A stretch of DNA of 64,000 nucleotides from Neurospora tetrasperma FGSC 2508 (GCF_000213175.1 NW_009799179.1:6369519-6433518); one strand, 5' to 3'. Shown: positions 34,891 through 47,223, counted from the first letter of the stretch. A program made the numbers and translations. The notes: generated from the sequence alone by a model not told the origin.

Positions 34891-36012
34891 TCACTCCGGC
34901 TTCTGATCCTTCCACTTTGCCTTAATGTTTTCGATATCCATTCCACATTTTGCGGCTTTGGCGACTACCGCCCGAGCCTTTCCAACCACAGGAGCATCAA
35001 TCATCTTTCCGTCCAAGGTCCAAGCACCTCGACCAGCTGCAGAGGCCTTATCATCGGCAACGAGGATACGAACGTACCACTCAACCTCGGCCTCTGCTGG
35101 GGCAAACATTCGCTGGGTCACTTCGACCTGACTAGGGTGGATACACTCTGTTTCAATGCCAAGTATTAGTGAGGAGCACAGTTCCTATAACAAGAGCACC
35201 TTCGGTACAAGGAAAGGATATTCAGGAATATGTAACTCACGCTTTCCGTTGAAGCCCATCTCCTTGCCGTTTTGACACTCCTCTTCTAGCTGCTTTACCC
35301 CCTCTGGACCCTTGTATGAGGTACAGACAAGGTCAATGGAGCTAGGGAGATCGAATGCTCTGGCAGCAGTTACAATAGCACTTCTGGCGTACAAAAACTC
35401 GGCCAAACCTGGCGTTCGCGTAATAGACAGGTCCAACGCAAAATCCTCAGCAGCAAAGATCAGACCACTCAGATACGGTGACGCAGCACATATCGAGCGC
35501 AAATCCATGACTGCTCTGGCCGATTCAATCAAGGCAATTAGCTTGAGAGGGCTTGCCGTGGGATCGGAAGAATGTCGTTGTAGAGCAGCATGGCGAATGA
35601 CATCTGTAACGAAGGACAGATCGCTAGCACTGTTGACCTTGGGGATGACAATGGCGTCAAGGTTTGGGGCGCTTGCGAGAGTGGTCAGATCATCAAGCGC
35701 ATAGGGGGTCGAGACAGCATTGATGCGTACAGCAAGCTCTCCAATGGAGGCTGGCTTGTTCGAAAGCGAGGACAGGTGGTCGCGCAATTGTGTGCGAGCG
35801 GTCTGCTTGTTTGCTGGAGTCACCGAGTCCTCAAGGTCATAGGTGATATTGTCACTAGCCAAGGAGAGTGACTTGGTCATGAACTTCTGAGAAGACGCAG
35901 GAACTGGGTCATGCTGAGTTAGCAACTATTGCAGCCATATGACAGGAGGGTTATATCTTGGATAGACCGCACCATATAGGAGCGCCCGACGGAGGACGGA
36001 AGAGGTAGCCAT
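34891..36012 (-). CDS. CitE/CLYBL-like lyase (HpcH/HpaI aldolase family)
   Basis: Three exons (36012-35973, 35903-35241, 35147-34891) give 319 residues, close to the family's usual 300-340. Family marks in order: RRALLYVPASSQKF at the start of the barrel, YDLEDSV (metal-binding acidic pair), IVIPKVNSASDL, ALIESARAVMDL, IFAAEDFALDL, and the C-terminal GFNGKQCIHPSQ, which is formed only when intron 2 is removed. The family makes or breaks C-C bonds of acyl-CoA esters such as citramalyl-CoA, malyl-CoA or citryl-CoA, with a divalent metal. The true substrate here cannot be told from sequence. CLYBL relatives are mitochondrial; a clear targeting peptide is not evident. The acceptor of intron 1 is the CCCAG inside the exon-like text, not the CTCAG ten bases before it, which would break the frame. 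Divergent from TVP23. Confidence 0.9.
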
Positions 36013-36846
36013 GATTTTCAGTCTCAAGTCAACAGGTGAGCTCTGCGGTATGTTTGGATGTTGACGGGATGGAAACTATCTGGGCTCACAAGTATGACCG
36101 ACTCAGCCACTCATCCACTGCATACACTGCTAACAAAGGCCTGAGAGCATCCTAAACCACTCAGTGAATCACGGTCTGTTTATCGGGAAGAGAGGAGAAA
36201 GTCAACAGAAGGATGTTGCTGAGCTCAATAGGGAGTCGAATGGCATGTGACGTAGCACGGGCGCGGAGCTGTAGCTTCGGGCCGCTGTCGGTTGGGGCGC
36301 TATGTCACTAACTAGATTTTACCGTCCTCCGACCTCCGTTCTCTGGCTCAATATGCATGGTAACTTTGTCCTCGGAGAACCTCATTTTTGAACAATAGGA
36401 TAAGAAACCGGGAGGCACGAGGATTGCTTTGACGCAGAAAGACATTGAGTTCCATATCGAAGTAAAGCCTGGTTATTTCAGTTCGTAGGGAGGCTTTGTA
36501 CGGAAGACCAGCACGGTGTCATTCCCAAGGGGAAACGTGGTTGTAGGTAACGATAGTGCATTAACAGCAATGCTGAGATATGTGGGGAAAAGGTACCTCC
36601 CAGGTCCTACCGATTGCCTGCAAAAACTGGGTATTTCAATACTTTGTAGTCCTCCCCACCGGATATTCAGCCGTTAACACACCCTAGCTTGTGTTCGAGA
36701 CGGTCTGTCAACGCGGAGCTTAGGTGTTCTGACCTGCGCAGTTGCGCATCGTGCAAACGGCTTGACTTCACCTCTCTCCAACTTCACGACGACACCATTG
36801 TGACAAAGTACCTTCGAACCCAGTAACAGGTCACCTTCTGATCCTG
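36013..36846. other. Divergent promoter region between the lyase gene and TVP23
   Basis: Holds the start regions of two oppositely transcribed genes. No recognised element; no supported gene. Confidence 0.6.
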
Positions 36847-37945
36847 ATGATGGAAGCAACACCGACGCCCGGCTCTTTGAGCTGGCGCTTGAGCTCGCAT
36901 CCTATTACGCTCCTGACATTCCTCGCTTTTCGATCATGTAGGTGCTCGCAGTCCCTCTTCCTAGCTCCCTTTGTCAGTGTCTCGAGGATTGGATGTAGCC
37001 CATTACGGCCATGATGGAGAGGAGAATGGAATCCGGCAGGATGATGGGTAGAAGGTCACGAAGAGAAGACGGATGAGGATGGAGCACCCGATATCTGCTA
37101 CCAAGACACGCTTGCTAAAACCTGATCGCGAACTACAGCCAGTCTCCTTGTCTACCTTTTTGGCCTCTTATTTACCGACAACCTGTAAGGCGACCCCGTC
37201 TGGCCCCTTTAAACCACACCATATCAGATGCTCGACTTGCCCACTTGCTCGCCTATACGGTCGCAAGCGAACGCGAACCCGAGAGTGTTCCCAGCCTTCC
37301 ACAGCTTTCATCCATCAGAAGAAATCAAAGGATTAGATTGCTAACCACCCCCCCAACCGACCGGCAGTGTCATGATCTTCATCATAACCATCCTCCTCCT
37401 CGCCGGCGATTTTTACTACCTGAAGAACATCGCTGGCCGCCGACTCGTGGGCCTGCGTTGGTGGAACGAGGTCGATCCTAACTCGGGCGACTCGCACTGG
37501 GTGTTTGAAAGCAGCGAGCCGGGGACCAAGATCATCAACGCGACCGACAGCCGCTTCTTTTGGCTGGCAATCTATGCGCAGCCGCTGCTGTGGGTTGTGC
37601 TGGCTATTGTGGCCTTGTTCAGTTTGAAGTTTATTTGGTTGCCTCTTGTTGGTATGTGCCCCTTTCTTTCCCCTCTATGCATCGTACTAGCGCTTGCCAG
37701 TTCCCTTGGCTTGCTGGTTGTGCTGCGTGGTTTTAGTGTTGTCAAAAAGGCATTATATGCTAATTGGAGGTTAATGGGCGTGTTGTATAGCTATTGCGTT
37801 GGTTCTTACCATTACCAACTCGCTTGCCTTCTCCAGGTGCGACAAGTTCAGCCAGGCTTCCAACATTGCTGGAACCGCGTTCAGCTCAGGCAACATTGCT
37901 GGTAACATTGCGAGCAACATGGTTGGCAGGTTCTTCTCGAGGTAG
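36847..37945 (+). CDS. TVP23: Golgi membrane protein Tvp23
   Basis: Four exons (36847-36937, 37139-37184, 37368-37651, 37791-37945) give 191 residues, the usual length for fungal Tvp23 (FAM18/TVP23 family). Tvp23 is a multi-pass protein of late Golgi (Tlg2-containing) vesicles that works with Yip-type proteins in vesicle traffic. Visible marks: [20 protein letters not shown] at the N-terminus, a membrane helix [10 protein letters not shown], then [19 protein letters not shown], the signature [16 protein letters not shown], two more helices around [19 protein letters not shown] and [19 protein letters not shown], and a C-terminal Asn/Gly/Ala tail ending in VGRFFSR. Exon 2 is only 46 nt. Two ATGs are adjacent at the start (36847 and 36850); which is used cannot be decided. 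Confidence 0.93.
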
Positions 37946-38590
37946 AGAGCAAGCAGGACGAGATTCCCTGAGGTCAGGGAAAAAGTTGTGGCTTTGGATT
38001 AGTCTCCGAAGGGACTGTTCTCGTCAGATATCGATAGAGAATTCAGCCCCGAGGATACTTGATGGCCATCCTAGTATTCTCATGGTTTCATGATGTGCAT
38101 TATGGGTCGGGCTCGAAATTGGTGACAGTATAAGGAACTTTTGCACGACAAATTGCCGATGGTTACCTTCTAGATTCATTGCCAGCAAAAATAGTATGTG
38201 AGCAAGACAAGATGTGTGAACTTCAGGGTTCGTTATGTTGTGTCCGGCACAATTACTGTCCATGATTTTCTTGTTTCATACAGATCCTTCGAACATGAAA
38301 AATCGGTCATGGCTCTGAGACCACCATTCGGTACGTTCACTCCGTTTTCCTCGTTGCATTCACATTCTCTGAATCGCTCCATAACTGTTCGCAGAAGAAA
38401 ACAGAAAATAGAAATAGAGTTACTGATCAAGGATTTTTTTAATTCATAACCATCAGATATTGTAGCATCGCCCCTACTGATACGGACATACGCAACTTCC
38501 CAAAGATAAACAATGAAAAAGGAAATACTCATATCATCACCCTCTTCCCCAACTGCTATGCTCGGTTATCTTCACTTTCCAAAGCATTCG
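37946..38590. other. Convergent intergenic region (3' flanks)
   Basis: Lies between the 3' ends of TVP23 (+) and the polyglutamine membrane-protein gene (-). Presumably 3' UTRs; nothing else recognised. Confidence 0.6.
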
Positions 38591-38922
38591 TCATAGGTGC
38601 CTGGAGCCCCTCTGCCCTCCCGCGTGCTGTTCAATGGCCACATCAAGCTGTCGCTCCTCCTCCTCCAACCTCCTGATTTCCTCCTCTGTCATGCCTTCCT
38701 CGACCAAATGAGCATACGGCGTTGACAAGCTCCTGCCCTGTTGCTGCTGCTGGCTGATCAGACTACCCCGGTTGCTTTCGGTGCCTGCTCCCCCGTGTGT
38801 GAACGATGGTGCGCCGCCACCGCCGCTGTGCAGAGTGGTAGGCGACCCTCCTCCTTCCCCCCCTCCGGACTGATGATCAGAGTACATGGTAAAAGACCTT
38901 CCAGACTGATGATCGTGCGGTG

Positions 38923-38957
<35 letters not shown>

Positions 38958-40312
38958 ATCATGTGGTAGGACGGGGCGTTCGAAACCGGGCTGTCTCCAT
39001 CTCCTTCTAGTCTTCCATCTACTCCGGGAAGAACCACCTGAGGAGAAACGCCAGAATCAATGTTAGGAATAATGACACTACCGCTATTCCTGTTGGCACC
39101 GGCGCCACCCATTCCCACGAGGTCGTCAGAGTAAGGCGAGTGAGGCGCGCTCGTCACGTCGTGGATGACGCCCGCGTTGGCTTCCTTCTCGGCTATGAGC
39201 TCGTCACCGCCGTTCCGATTGCCGCCGCCGGCGAAGCCCCCGTAAGGCACGCCGCGACTGGTACCGTCTCGAAGGGCGTTTTGCTTGTGGCGCCGCCGGA
39301 GGCAGAAAAAGACGATGCCGCTGATGAGAGCAAGGCCGAGGAGGCCGCAGGCTATGGCGATTCCAACGATGGCGCCAATGGAGATACCTTTCTTGCTCTT
39401 GAGGTTGGAGGGCTCTCCGGTGCCGCTGCTGACTGGGCCGCCGTCGTTGGTCGGGGTGGCCAAGGTTGCCCCTGGAATGGGAGAAGATGATTCGGTTGGC
39501 TTTCCGACTCCAGCTGACTGGCCGCCCCCATCGGAGTCGTCCCTGATCGGATATTCTTCCGGAAAGACCGGGTCAGTGTTGTTGAGCAAAGGATTTAAAC
39601 CATAACCCTCAAGTATGGTATGGTCTGGCGCAATGTTCCCGATTGTTGTGAAGAGCCGGCTGTAACTCCTGCCCGTTTTGCCGCCGTTCTTCCAGACAAC
39701 ATCAAAGTACAGCAGCTTCAGCGGGGCTGGCTGGGCTGGCTGGGCTGAGGGATTGTTGAGGTTGAGGATAGTCCAGATATTGTCAATTGTCACCGAGCCT
39801 CCTGTAGCATTTGTCTCAACTGTTGGCTCGTTGCCTTCAGTTAGCACGAACGTTCCAGTCATCACGTCACGCCACGGCGAAGAGAGGTTAGGCTTTTAGA
39901 CATTTTGTGATGCACTTCCTGTTGACTTACCGGCGAGGTTGACGGGATACGACGTAGATGTTGGCAAGGTGATGATATCGCCCTGAGGCGCCATACCTAA
40001 GGTTAGATCTGGCCAGCTCCCGATTTTCTGCGAGTTTTTTGCAAGGCTTTGAAGCGAGGCAGGCTCGATTATCGTAGTGTTGCTGTAAAGGTTGACAGTG
40101 TTGACTGTGGTACCGCTCGTGTTTGTGATATTCCATCTGAACGTAGTCGCCTCCCAGATTACGGCCGGCTTGCCTAGTATTTCTTTTGTCCCCTGGGTAA
40201 ATCCGTCACTGTCGCTGAACATAACGATGTCCGTATGAGAATTTAGTGAGGCTGCGCAACCTGCCAATGGCAGACCGGCTAGCAGCCAGCTCCTTTGCGT
40301 GGCTATTCGCAT
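38591..40312 (-). CDS. Secretory one-pass membrane protein, Ser/Thr/Gly-rich with a polyglutamine tract
   Basis: Proposed exons 40312-39931 and 39834-38591 give 541 residues. The first about 20 residues form a signal peptide (SWLLAGLPLAGCAAS). The ectodomain has several N-glycosylation sites (NIT, NTS, NTT, NNT) and a GFTQGTKEI / TTFRWNITNTS stretch; then a Ser/Pro/Gly-rich stalk; one membrane helix (IVGIAIACGLLGLALISGIVFF) followed by CLRRRHK; and a long cytosolic tail with about 11 consecutive glutamines and a Glu-rich end. The layout resembles fungal surface sensors such as Mid2/Wsc, but I cannot place it in a named family. The donor (GTAAGT) is clear. The acceptor (TGAAG at 39836-39835) is the first AG after a CCTAAC branch candidate and keeps frame, but it removes a plausible peptide MTGTFVLTE, so this junction is uncertain. 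Confidence 0.7.
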
Positions 40313-43300
40313 GATGAATCGACTCCCGCTTTCCTAGGCCTCCCCCTGTATCCGGCCGTCGACTTCTGAAATGTGTCGTAGTGATTCTCACTTCCTCAAG
40401 TAAGATGCCTTGTAGTTCTAGATACACGCATCTCCCCTTATGATCGGCTTCGTTTTCGTTGGTGCCGGTTCGGATCCAGAGCAGATGTGCTGACACCGGT
40501 AAGGGAACCTCCAGCAGCTAAGAGTATGCCAGATGAACAAAGGTGTGAGAAAATGGACAACCCAAATGAAACCGCGCACGAAGAAATGCGAAGCGTGTGT
40601 AGGTAAGACGGCCGGGGTCTGTGGAGTAACAGAGCGAACGAGGCTCGGGAGTAAGCACCAATACCAACTCGGGATAGGAGCAACTATCCGTATGGAAGAT
40701 TGGATGGATTAGACGCACAATACCCCCATCCGCAGACAAATGATGGGTGAGACAGGCAGAGGGTGAGGAGTAAAGAATAGGATCAGATACGATAGGAGAG
40801 CGGGAACTCCTAAGCAAGAAGAAACATCAAGCCAGGCCACAAACGGGCGCGCGGCGGGGGGGGGGGGGGGGGGGGGCAAGGTCGGGCTGAGCTGAGTTGT
40901 TGCTTATGTGGCCTGTTGGTGCAGTGGCTTGGGTTGTATGTCAAGCACACTCTGACGCTCGCAAGGGAAGGGGGAAAGGAGAAAACAGAATGGTAAAAAA
41001 GGGTAGGATGGAAGGCCGCTCAGCTGAATCAATGGAACCAACAAGTGTCAGATCGGTTCACCCAAGGCCAGTCTGTTCTGGATACGAGAAGATTTCAGAT
41101 AAACTTTCATGGGTACCATCTTCTCTATCTTGTTTTCTCTTCCTCGGTCACTTTAAACCAGCGAGCTACCCATTCAGCTCGCTCTTATCTCCTTGTGCCA
41201 CTTGCCTTCCATGTTTGTTTTAGCCTGCTTCTGAGAGGAGGACTCGATTCCCGGTACACTGCATCAGAACTCTTTGCGATGAGTGGAATACGTGTGCCAC
41301 CAGACAGACGATGACCTTTGGCCTTGCCAGGATGCCTTTTCCCCCCCTTTCTTCATTCGCTCCTTTCTTGACCGTGGGGGCGCAGCAACAATCAGATTGC
41401 ACCCGCAAGCATGGTTTTTTTTTTTTTTTTTTTCTCGAGCACTCTTTCGTGTCTTTCCCTACACTATCTTATCAAATAAACAAAAAAAATGCAGGGTGTC
41501 ACTCACATATCCATACCCATGAAACGCTGTTTCCTGTGATCTACAACATGCCCTCCCCAGGACTTAGCTTGATTGGGAATTCACTGCAACTTAAGCCTTG
41601 GTGGGCTGAATATTGTTTATGTATACTCAAGGGGGGAGAAATGCATTGTAAGGTGCTGTGTGAACGGTCTACGTGAATGGTGCTTAGTTTTAAGAAGATA
41701 GCCGACCCTTATGTACATGTCCTGTCTGACAGAACCACCTCAAAAGTAGTCTCGCACAAACGCCGGCTACCCTCTCGGTTCGTGGCAGCCGACACAGCAG
41801 AGAGGAGGGAAGAGGAACAGACAAACTTTATCTGTGTCGTGTCTCGCCCGTGCATATCCACCCATAGAAAACCAAAAAGAAGTCAAAAGAGTAACAACAC
41901 CACCCACATTCCTCAATCAGGGGTTCAGTCCGTTCCTGCCTCTCCAGCGCATCAACAGACAACGGACAATGGTCACCCAACACCCGATTTAGTATCTTTT
42001 CCCGCCGTTCAGTTCGGCTGTGCCCCTCCATTCGCAAAGCGGGAACTCGCAAGTCAGTTGCAACCTTAACCTTAACCGCCACAGTAGACGCAGCAGCAGG
42101 ACTGGCGCCAAGAGCGAAAGCGATTCGCTGTCCGATTCCATTCGACGGCATGTTCATGTTCTGGTGCCACAGCCGGAGTACCCAATAGACTATAAGACTG
42201 CGTGTCTATTTCTTATTACTTACTACATTACTTTACTTTCTACAGTAGACAGACAGATTAACAGACTTATGTATATCATATCATTCGTGCTACTGTCAGA
42301 TACCCAGAGAGAAAGAAAACGAGGGCAGAGCAGAAGTGAAAAGACCAGTTTCGAGCTTCATCAACCTACACCTCACAAGCAGCACAGATGGACACGCCGT
42401 ACACTAGACCAGGCAGACGGGAACACAGCTCTGAAGATCAACCACAATTTACACTGGTGAGACGGGTGCGTGACGGCTTCTGAAGCCAGTGCAAAATGAA
42501 TGGTATGAAGCACCGTGAAAGCGGCTTGTTGTAAGCACTACCAACTCCTGCAACTGTGCCAAAGGTGCGGCTGACTGGTCGTCGGTTGGAGTTTGTGTTT
42601 GGGTGTGGAGGTAGGGTTTGATTTGCTGTTCCGCATTCTTTTCATTCCATGGACTGTGTGAGTGTGGTGCACCATCACCACTTGTCATCATTTCTATACT
42701 ATAGATGACTAAGTCATACCATTGATTTGATTTTTTTAGCTTCAATAAACCAACACGTGGAATGCATGAAATTCGTGGCCGAGATACTGCGCTTTTCCCG
42801 CCGCTCCCTTCCCTGAAAAGAGGGGGGAAAAAAAGAAAAGAAAAAGAAAAAAGAAAAAAAGATCCCAGTCGCCGAGCTGGTAATTGTGTTACAGAAGAGA
42901 CGTGACTGGATTATTATTCAGCCAAACGTCCATCAGGTCGCCGCCGCCGTCTTGCTACACATCACGTCAATCTATGTAATGTGCAGTCATCGAGTAAGTC
43001 AACTCCTGCAGAACGATAACTGAGATGCCGCGAGTGTGAAACCATCAAAACGAGCTATTCAACCGAACCTCCAAGCGCTGAGCGCTGGTGCTGACGCTGC
43101 TTCTGCTTATAATCGCTGCCGATGCTTTTCACGACCGATAAAGCATACCTGAAGGACCCTAAAGTTACAAATACACAGTGCCATAACACGCTCTTTCTCG
43201 GCAGTGCTCTCTGGCTATCAATCCTATTCAAACCCCATGTCTCTCAGGTAATAAATGGTAATTAGATAATTTCATCACCTCTCAAACTCGTTGAGGACAT

Positions 43301-43327
43301 TCGCGATACCACTCGTGAAGAAAATGA
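40313..43327. other. Intergenic stretch without a supported gene
   Basis: About 3 kb including the upstream region of the polyglutamine membrane protein. It holds a G21 run (40856-40876), a T19 run (41415-41433) and a purine-only A-rich stretch (about 42820-42862). Short frames only; none carries a recognisable domain. Confidence 0.5.
40856..40876 (+). repeat. G21 homopolymer
   Basis: Twenty-one consecutive G, about 540 bp upstream of the start codon of the minus-strand membrane-protein gene. The length is likely to be imprecise in the assembly. Confidence 0.9.
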
Positions 43328-44810
43328 TCAGCGCCTCTTCTGCTGCTCCTGCTCCCTGAGTAACTTCTCCCGCATAGCCGCTCTGGCATTGCGGCTACCG
43401 CCCAACTTGGGACCCCTGAGGATCTCGGCGTCTTGGTTCCTGGCCGAAGGCCTGGCGGTGGCGTTGACAGCCGGTCTCCTGCGCCGGTGTCGCTGCGACA
43501 TAGCATCCATGAAGTCGCGTCGGAACTCTTCGGCAATACGGTCGTCAGCGGCCATCTCGTCGTCCTCTAGGCCCGCGGCGTACTCGGGCTGGTCGGAGGG
43601 CACGTCGTAAACGTCCACTAAAGCACACACACCATGGTTAGCATTTTTTTTTAAAAAAAAAGAAAAGAAAAAAAAAAAAAAAAAAGATGGTTGACAAATA
43701 GCACAGGAAGGATATAAAGTGAAACTTACATCTGTTCTCCCGTAAGAACTCCTCCACTTGCTGATCCCGCTTCAGGGCGTCGCTATCCCTGCAATTCCTC
43801 GACCGCCACGGCTTCCCGTCAGGGCCAAGGCGCACCTTTTTGCGACGCCCATCCGCGTCCTCTTCCTCCTCCAGGATCTGGCCTTCGAGTCGGCGTCTCG
43901 CGCGCTCCGTCTCCGCAATGTTGCGAGCGCGCGCTTCCTCGCCCAGATCAATCTCCATAAGCTTGCCATGGAGAGCTCGCTGAGACTCGACCTTTCCGCC
44001 GCCCACGCTCAGCGTCGGATCGGCCTGGAGGAGATTCGTCATACCACTCGTTGTTGTTGTCGCCATCGCATTACTGCTGCCGTTCTGTCCTCCTTCCTGC
44101 TGTGCCCGGTGTTCCGCGGCGAGCCGCTTTCGTCTAGCCAGCTCGGATTCTATGTATTCCTCCCTTGCTTGATCAGCCGCTGCCTTTAGAAACAAACCTA
44201 GTCCCCCCAACCCACCCAAGCCTCATAATGGTAGTACTCACATGTGCCTGTTGACCAGCTCGCCGACCATACCGGTCTGCGGCGCAAAGCGCTTGGCTAC
44301 TCCGCCAAGAATAGCAGCTTCCTGCACTTGGCCTCCTCCGCTTCCGCCTCCGACGCCGTCGTGCAGGACTATTGCTTGCTCAGCATTCTGCACTGTCGGG
44401 CTGAACTCGTCACCAGCTCGGAAGGCGACGCCGCCTAGTCTGTGTTTCTTCGCGTTTCGCAGCCGCAGCACCTCCGCGACAGAGAGACCGCCTTCTTCTT
44501 TGTCATTTCCACCATCGCGTTTTCCTGTTATTGTTGTTGTTGTTGTTGTTGTCGCTGTCGCTACTGTCGCAGAAACTGCTGGCTCGGTTGTTGAAGCTGC
44601 AGCCTGGCCTGTTGGCGTCGCATCGTTGCCAATATTGATAGTCGTCGCTGATTCTGTCTGTGCTGTTGGCTCTATGCTCGTTTCCTCGGCTCGCTGACGG
44701 AAGGCTCTCTTCTTCTTGCCGGCACGAAAGAAAACTGGAGGTGCAACGGCGGCGGCAGGTTCTGGTATTGGCACGGTGGTCAATTCGGATGTAGGCGCTG
44801 AGGCGTCCAT
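43328..44810 (-). CDS. tls1: Tls1/C9orf78 (HCA59-domain) splicing-associated protein
   Basis: Three exons (44810-44242, 44163-43730, 43617-43328) give 430 residues. Family marks in order: VFFRAGKKKRAFRQRAEE near the N-terminus, LSVAEVLRLRNAKKHRLGGV, QTGMVGELVNRHM joined across intron 1 to EEYIESELARRK (the conserved core of the HCA59 domain), then a helical Glu/Arg-rich part. In fission yeast Tls1 binds the U5 helicase Brr2 and is needed for splicing of shelterin transcripts; human C9orf78 also contacts BRR2. A nuclear role is therefore likely. The acceptor of intron 1 is the second AAG of a tandem CAAGCAAG; only that one keeps the frame. An insert in the middle carries a Thr run coded by an ACA-type repeat. 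Start: MDASAP; an in-frame upstream ATG (44846) is possible. Confidence 0.88.
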
Positions 44811-46221
44811 GGTGCTATCGCTAATGTTTCGTGGTTCCGCTGTCATTTGCAAGGGAGAGGCGCGAGGGCCGATCTGAAGGTTTGCACGACGTCGTGTTGT
44901 TGGATGGAGATAGAAGAACTTCCTGGTCAATTCCATGGAAAGTGGCGAAGGTGCTGTATGTAGTATGGTGTATACAGTACACAGTAAACGCCAAGGCGGA
45001 GCTAGACATGTAACCCTAACCCCCCACAAAAGAGCGCATCCACATGCAACTTTCTTTTCAACAACTGCGATACACTACTCCGGAGTCGAATGATACGTCG
45101 AACTGTTGACCTCGACTCTTCTCAAACCATATCAAACTATCATTTCAGTCTTTAGACTGAGAACTCTCAACCTCATCGGTCCAGATATAAAATACGTAGC
45201 AGATATAGTGTACTACATGCATAGACCAATAGTCAAGAAACGTGGCCACTAACGGGCACCACCACGAGATCGGCATGCATGAACGGGTCCCGTGCAGACA
45301 CTGATGACGCAAATCCTGTTATTTCGGGCCCGGACCCGCCCTCCGGCGTCCTGTGGACCTCTTCCGCTCCGGAAGCTTTGGAAGCTTACATGGCCGTCAC
45401 CGGACTGGCTACATATGGTTATTTGGCTAGTACCTGTGAAACAGTTGCCGCCCAGCCGACTCAGACCAGGACTATTGTTAGGCATAAGAGTTTACTATTA
45501 ACATCTGAAGTACAGAATGACGCAAAGAGCAGTAGGTAACGGCCTGTGAATTAGAGTGCAGTATATGCGTGTGTATCTCCCGTGCTTTCGATTCCACACG
45601 TTACACCCATACATAGTATAGTGAGACATCGGTTCGGTAACCAAGATAACAAGGATTTGAAAAGAAGAAAAAAAAAACAAAATAAGAATAGAACATTCCC
45701 CACGCCTCAAGATCAACTGTATGGCGCACGAGCGAAGAGGTATCAAACATCAAACCAAACTGAACCACCGAACCGCCAACCTATCCCCCAACATGATGTA
45801 CAACAAAGGAAAAAAAATACAACAACAAAATAAAGAAAAAGAGAGAAAGGAATAATAGCATAAACGTAGCATCTTCCCTTCCATGGCCATTTCGCCGTTT
45901 TCCATGCATACATCCATCGTCGCCTTCAGAAGCCCTTGTGGGTAACGGTTGTTGAAAGAGTAACAACAAGTTTGATGAAGAATCCTTCGTATTTCAGGCT
46001 CAAGGGACACTGTTCGAAGGTATATGAGGCTGATCCGAGACCCGACCCAGGCAATAGCTGGGGACGTCCATCGTTGTTCGACACCTCTTTTCTGGTTCAG
46101 GTCGACCTCGTGATAACACCCCAGAATCGTACATGTCCAGTGGAAGGCTGTCCTATACCAAGTGGCTTTGACAGTCGTAAAATCGCAAGCTGAAATCGAT
46201 CGACGTGCTTCAATAGGCACA
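44811..46221. other. Intergenic stretch without a supported gene
   Basis: Upstream of the Tls1-family gene and downstream of the 46222-47223 gene. Contains A-rich purine tracts near 45660-45690 and 45810-45850. No gene recognised. Confidence 0.55.
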
Positions 46222-47223
46222 TCAAATCCACGCGCTAGCCGGGGTCGCAGCCGGTGTACTAGGCTCAACAGGCTCGACGCCGTAGAAAGTAACAAAGAAT
46301 CCCCGAATCTCCTTTAGGTAATCCTCGGCGATGAACTTGCACAGTCCCGTGGCCGCCATCTCCTGTTCCTCCGCAGCAAACTCGTTCAGCTTCTCCTTCA
46401 CACCGTACTCCTCAGCGATCTCCGTTACCTGGGCCAATTCCTGCCCAAAGGGGTGGTGAGAATGCGAGAACTCTGTCCTGTGACTGCGAGCTGGTGACTC
46501 GGTTTCGCGTCTTTGCCTCGACGGAGAAGCAGGGGAAGCTGTAGCAGAGGGAATCGAGTGGCTGACGGAGGGGGGCACCGAGACTTGCGGCCTCTTCTTT
46601 TGGTAGGACGAAGGAGACGGAGGGGTGCTGACTGATGATACAGAGGTGCTCCTTGACCGCGGTTGAGAGAAGTTGAAGCTGGCCTTTGTCGAAATAGTGC
46701 GTTGTGATTGTGCTGAGCTACGTCCGGCGACTGACTGTTCACGTACTCGAGAATCGTATGACTTCTTGGTGTGGGAAGGTGCGCGCGTGGGAACGAGAGG
46801 AGCCTCAGCCAGCGGTGACGGCTGGTGAGTGGTAACGGGAGATGTCGTCAATTTGTCGGCAGTGAAGTAGCAGGAAAGGTGGTTTGGCTCTAGAGACAGG
46901 CCCCGATCGGGGGCCTCGTCGATATCGGGGCTGGTGGGGGGAGATGAAGTGCGAGTATGCGTGCTGTCAGACAAGTCATCGTCGGATTTCAGGAATGACG
47001 ATTTGGTTGAAGTGGCAGACTGGGGGTGAAGATCCGGCGCATTGTATGCCAACACGTTGGTGGTGTGTACGAGCTTGACAGGGGCCGAAATCTTGTGGCG
47101 CAAGGAAGTCATCGACACTTTCTGGAGGTTGCTCCGTGGCTGGATCGGGTGGTCGGGCTCCGACGACTGCGAAAACTGCCTGATCCGCCGGGTCGTGAAT
47201 GCCCGTGAGAGGGACGAAGACAT
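46222..47223 (-). CDS. Conserved fungal protein of unknown function
   Basis: A single exon of 333 residues. The first 240 residues are disordered and rich in Ser, Thr, Pro and Arg. The C-terminal 90 residues look folded and helical: HHPFGQELAQVTEIAEEYGVKEKLNEF, then LCKFIAEDYLKEIRGFFVTFYG. I recognise this C-terminal pattern (FGQEL-x-QV-x-E-IAEE...GL-x-KF-AEDY) from uncharacterised Pezizomycotina proteins; no function is known to me. The N-terminal MSSSLSRAFTTRRIRQFSQSS is basic, serine-rich and lacks acidic residues, so mitochondrial targeting is possible but unproven. Its upstream flank carries a (GGGGAA)n repeat. Confidence 0.75.
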   Translation of the reverse strand: MSSSLSRAFTTRRIRQFSQSSEPDHPIQPRSNLQKVSMTSLRHKISAPVKLVHTTNVLAYNAPDLHPQSATSTKSSFLKSDDDLSDSTHTRTSSPPTSPDIDEAPDRGLSLEPNHLSCYFTADKLTTSPVTTHQPSPLAEAPLVPTRAPSHTKKSYDSRVREQSVAGRSSAQSQRTISTKASFNFSQPRSRSTSVSSVSTPPSPSSYQKKRPQVSVPPSVSHSIPSATASPASPSRQRRETESPARSHRTEFSHSHHPFGQELAQVTEIAEEYGVKEKLNEFAAEEQEMAATGLCKFIAEDYLKEIRGFFVTFYGVEPVEPSTPAATPASAWI

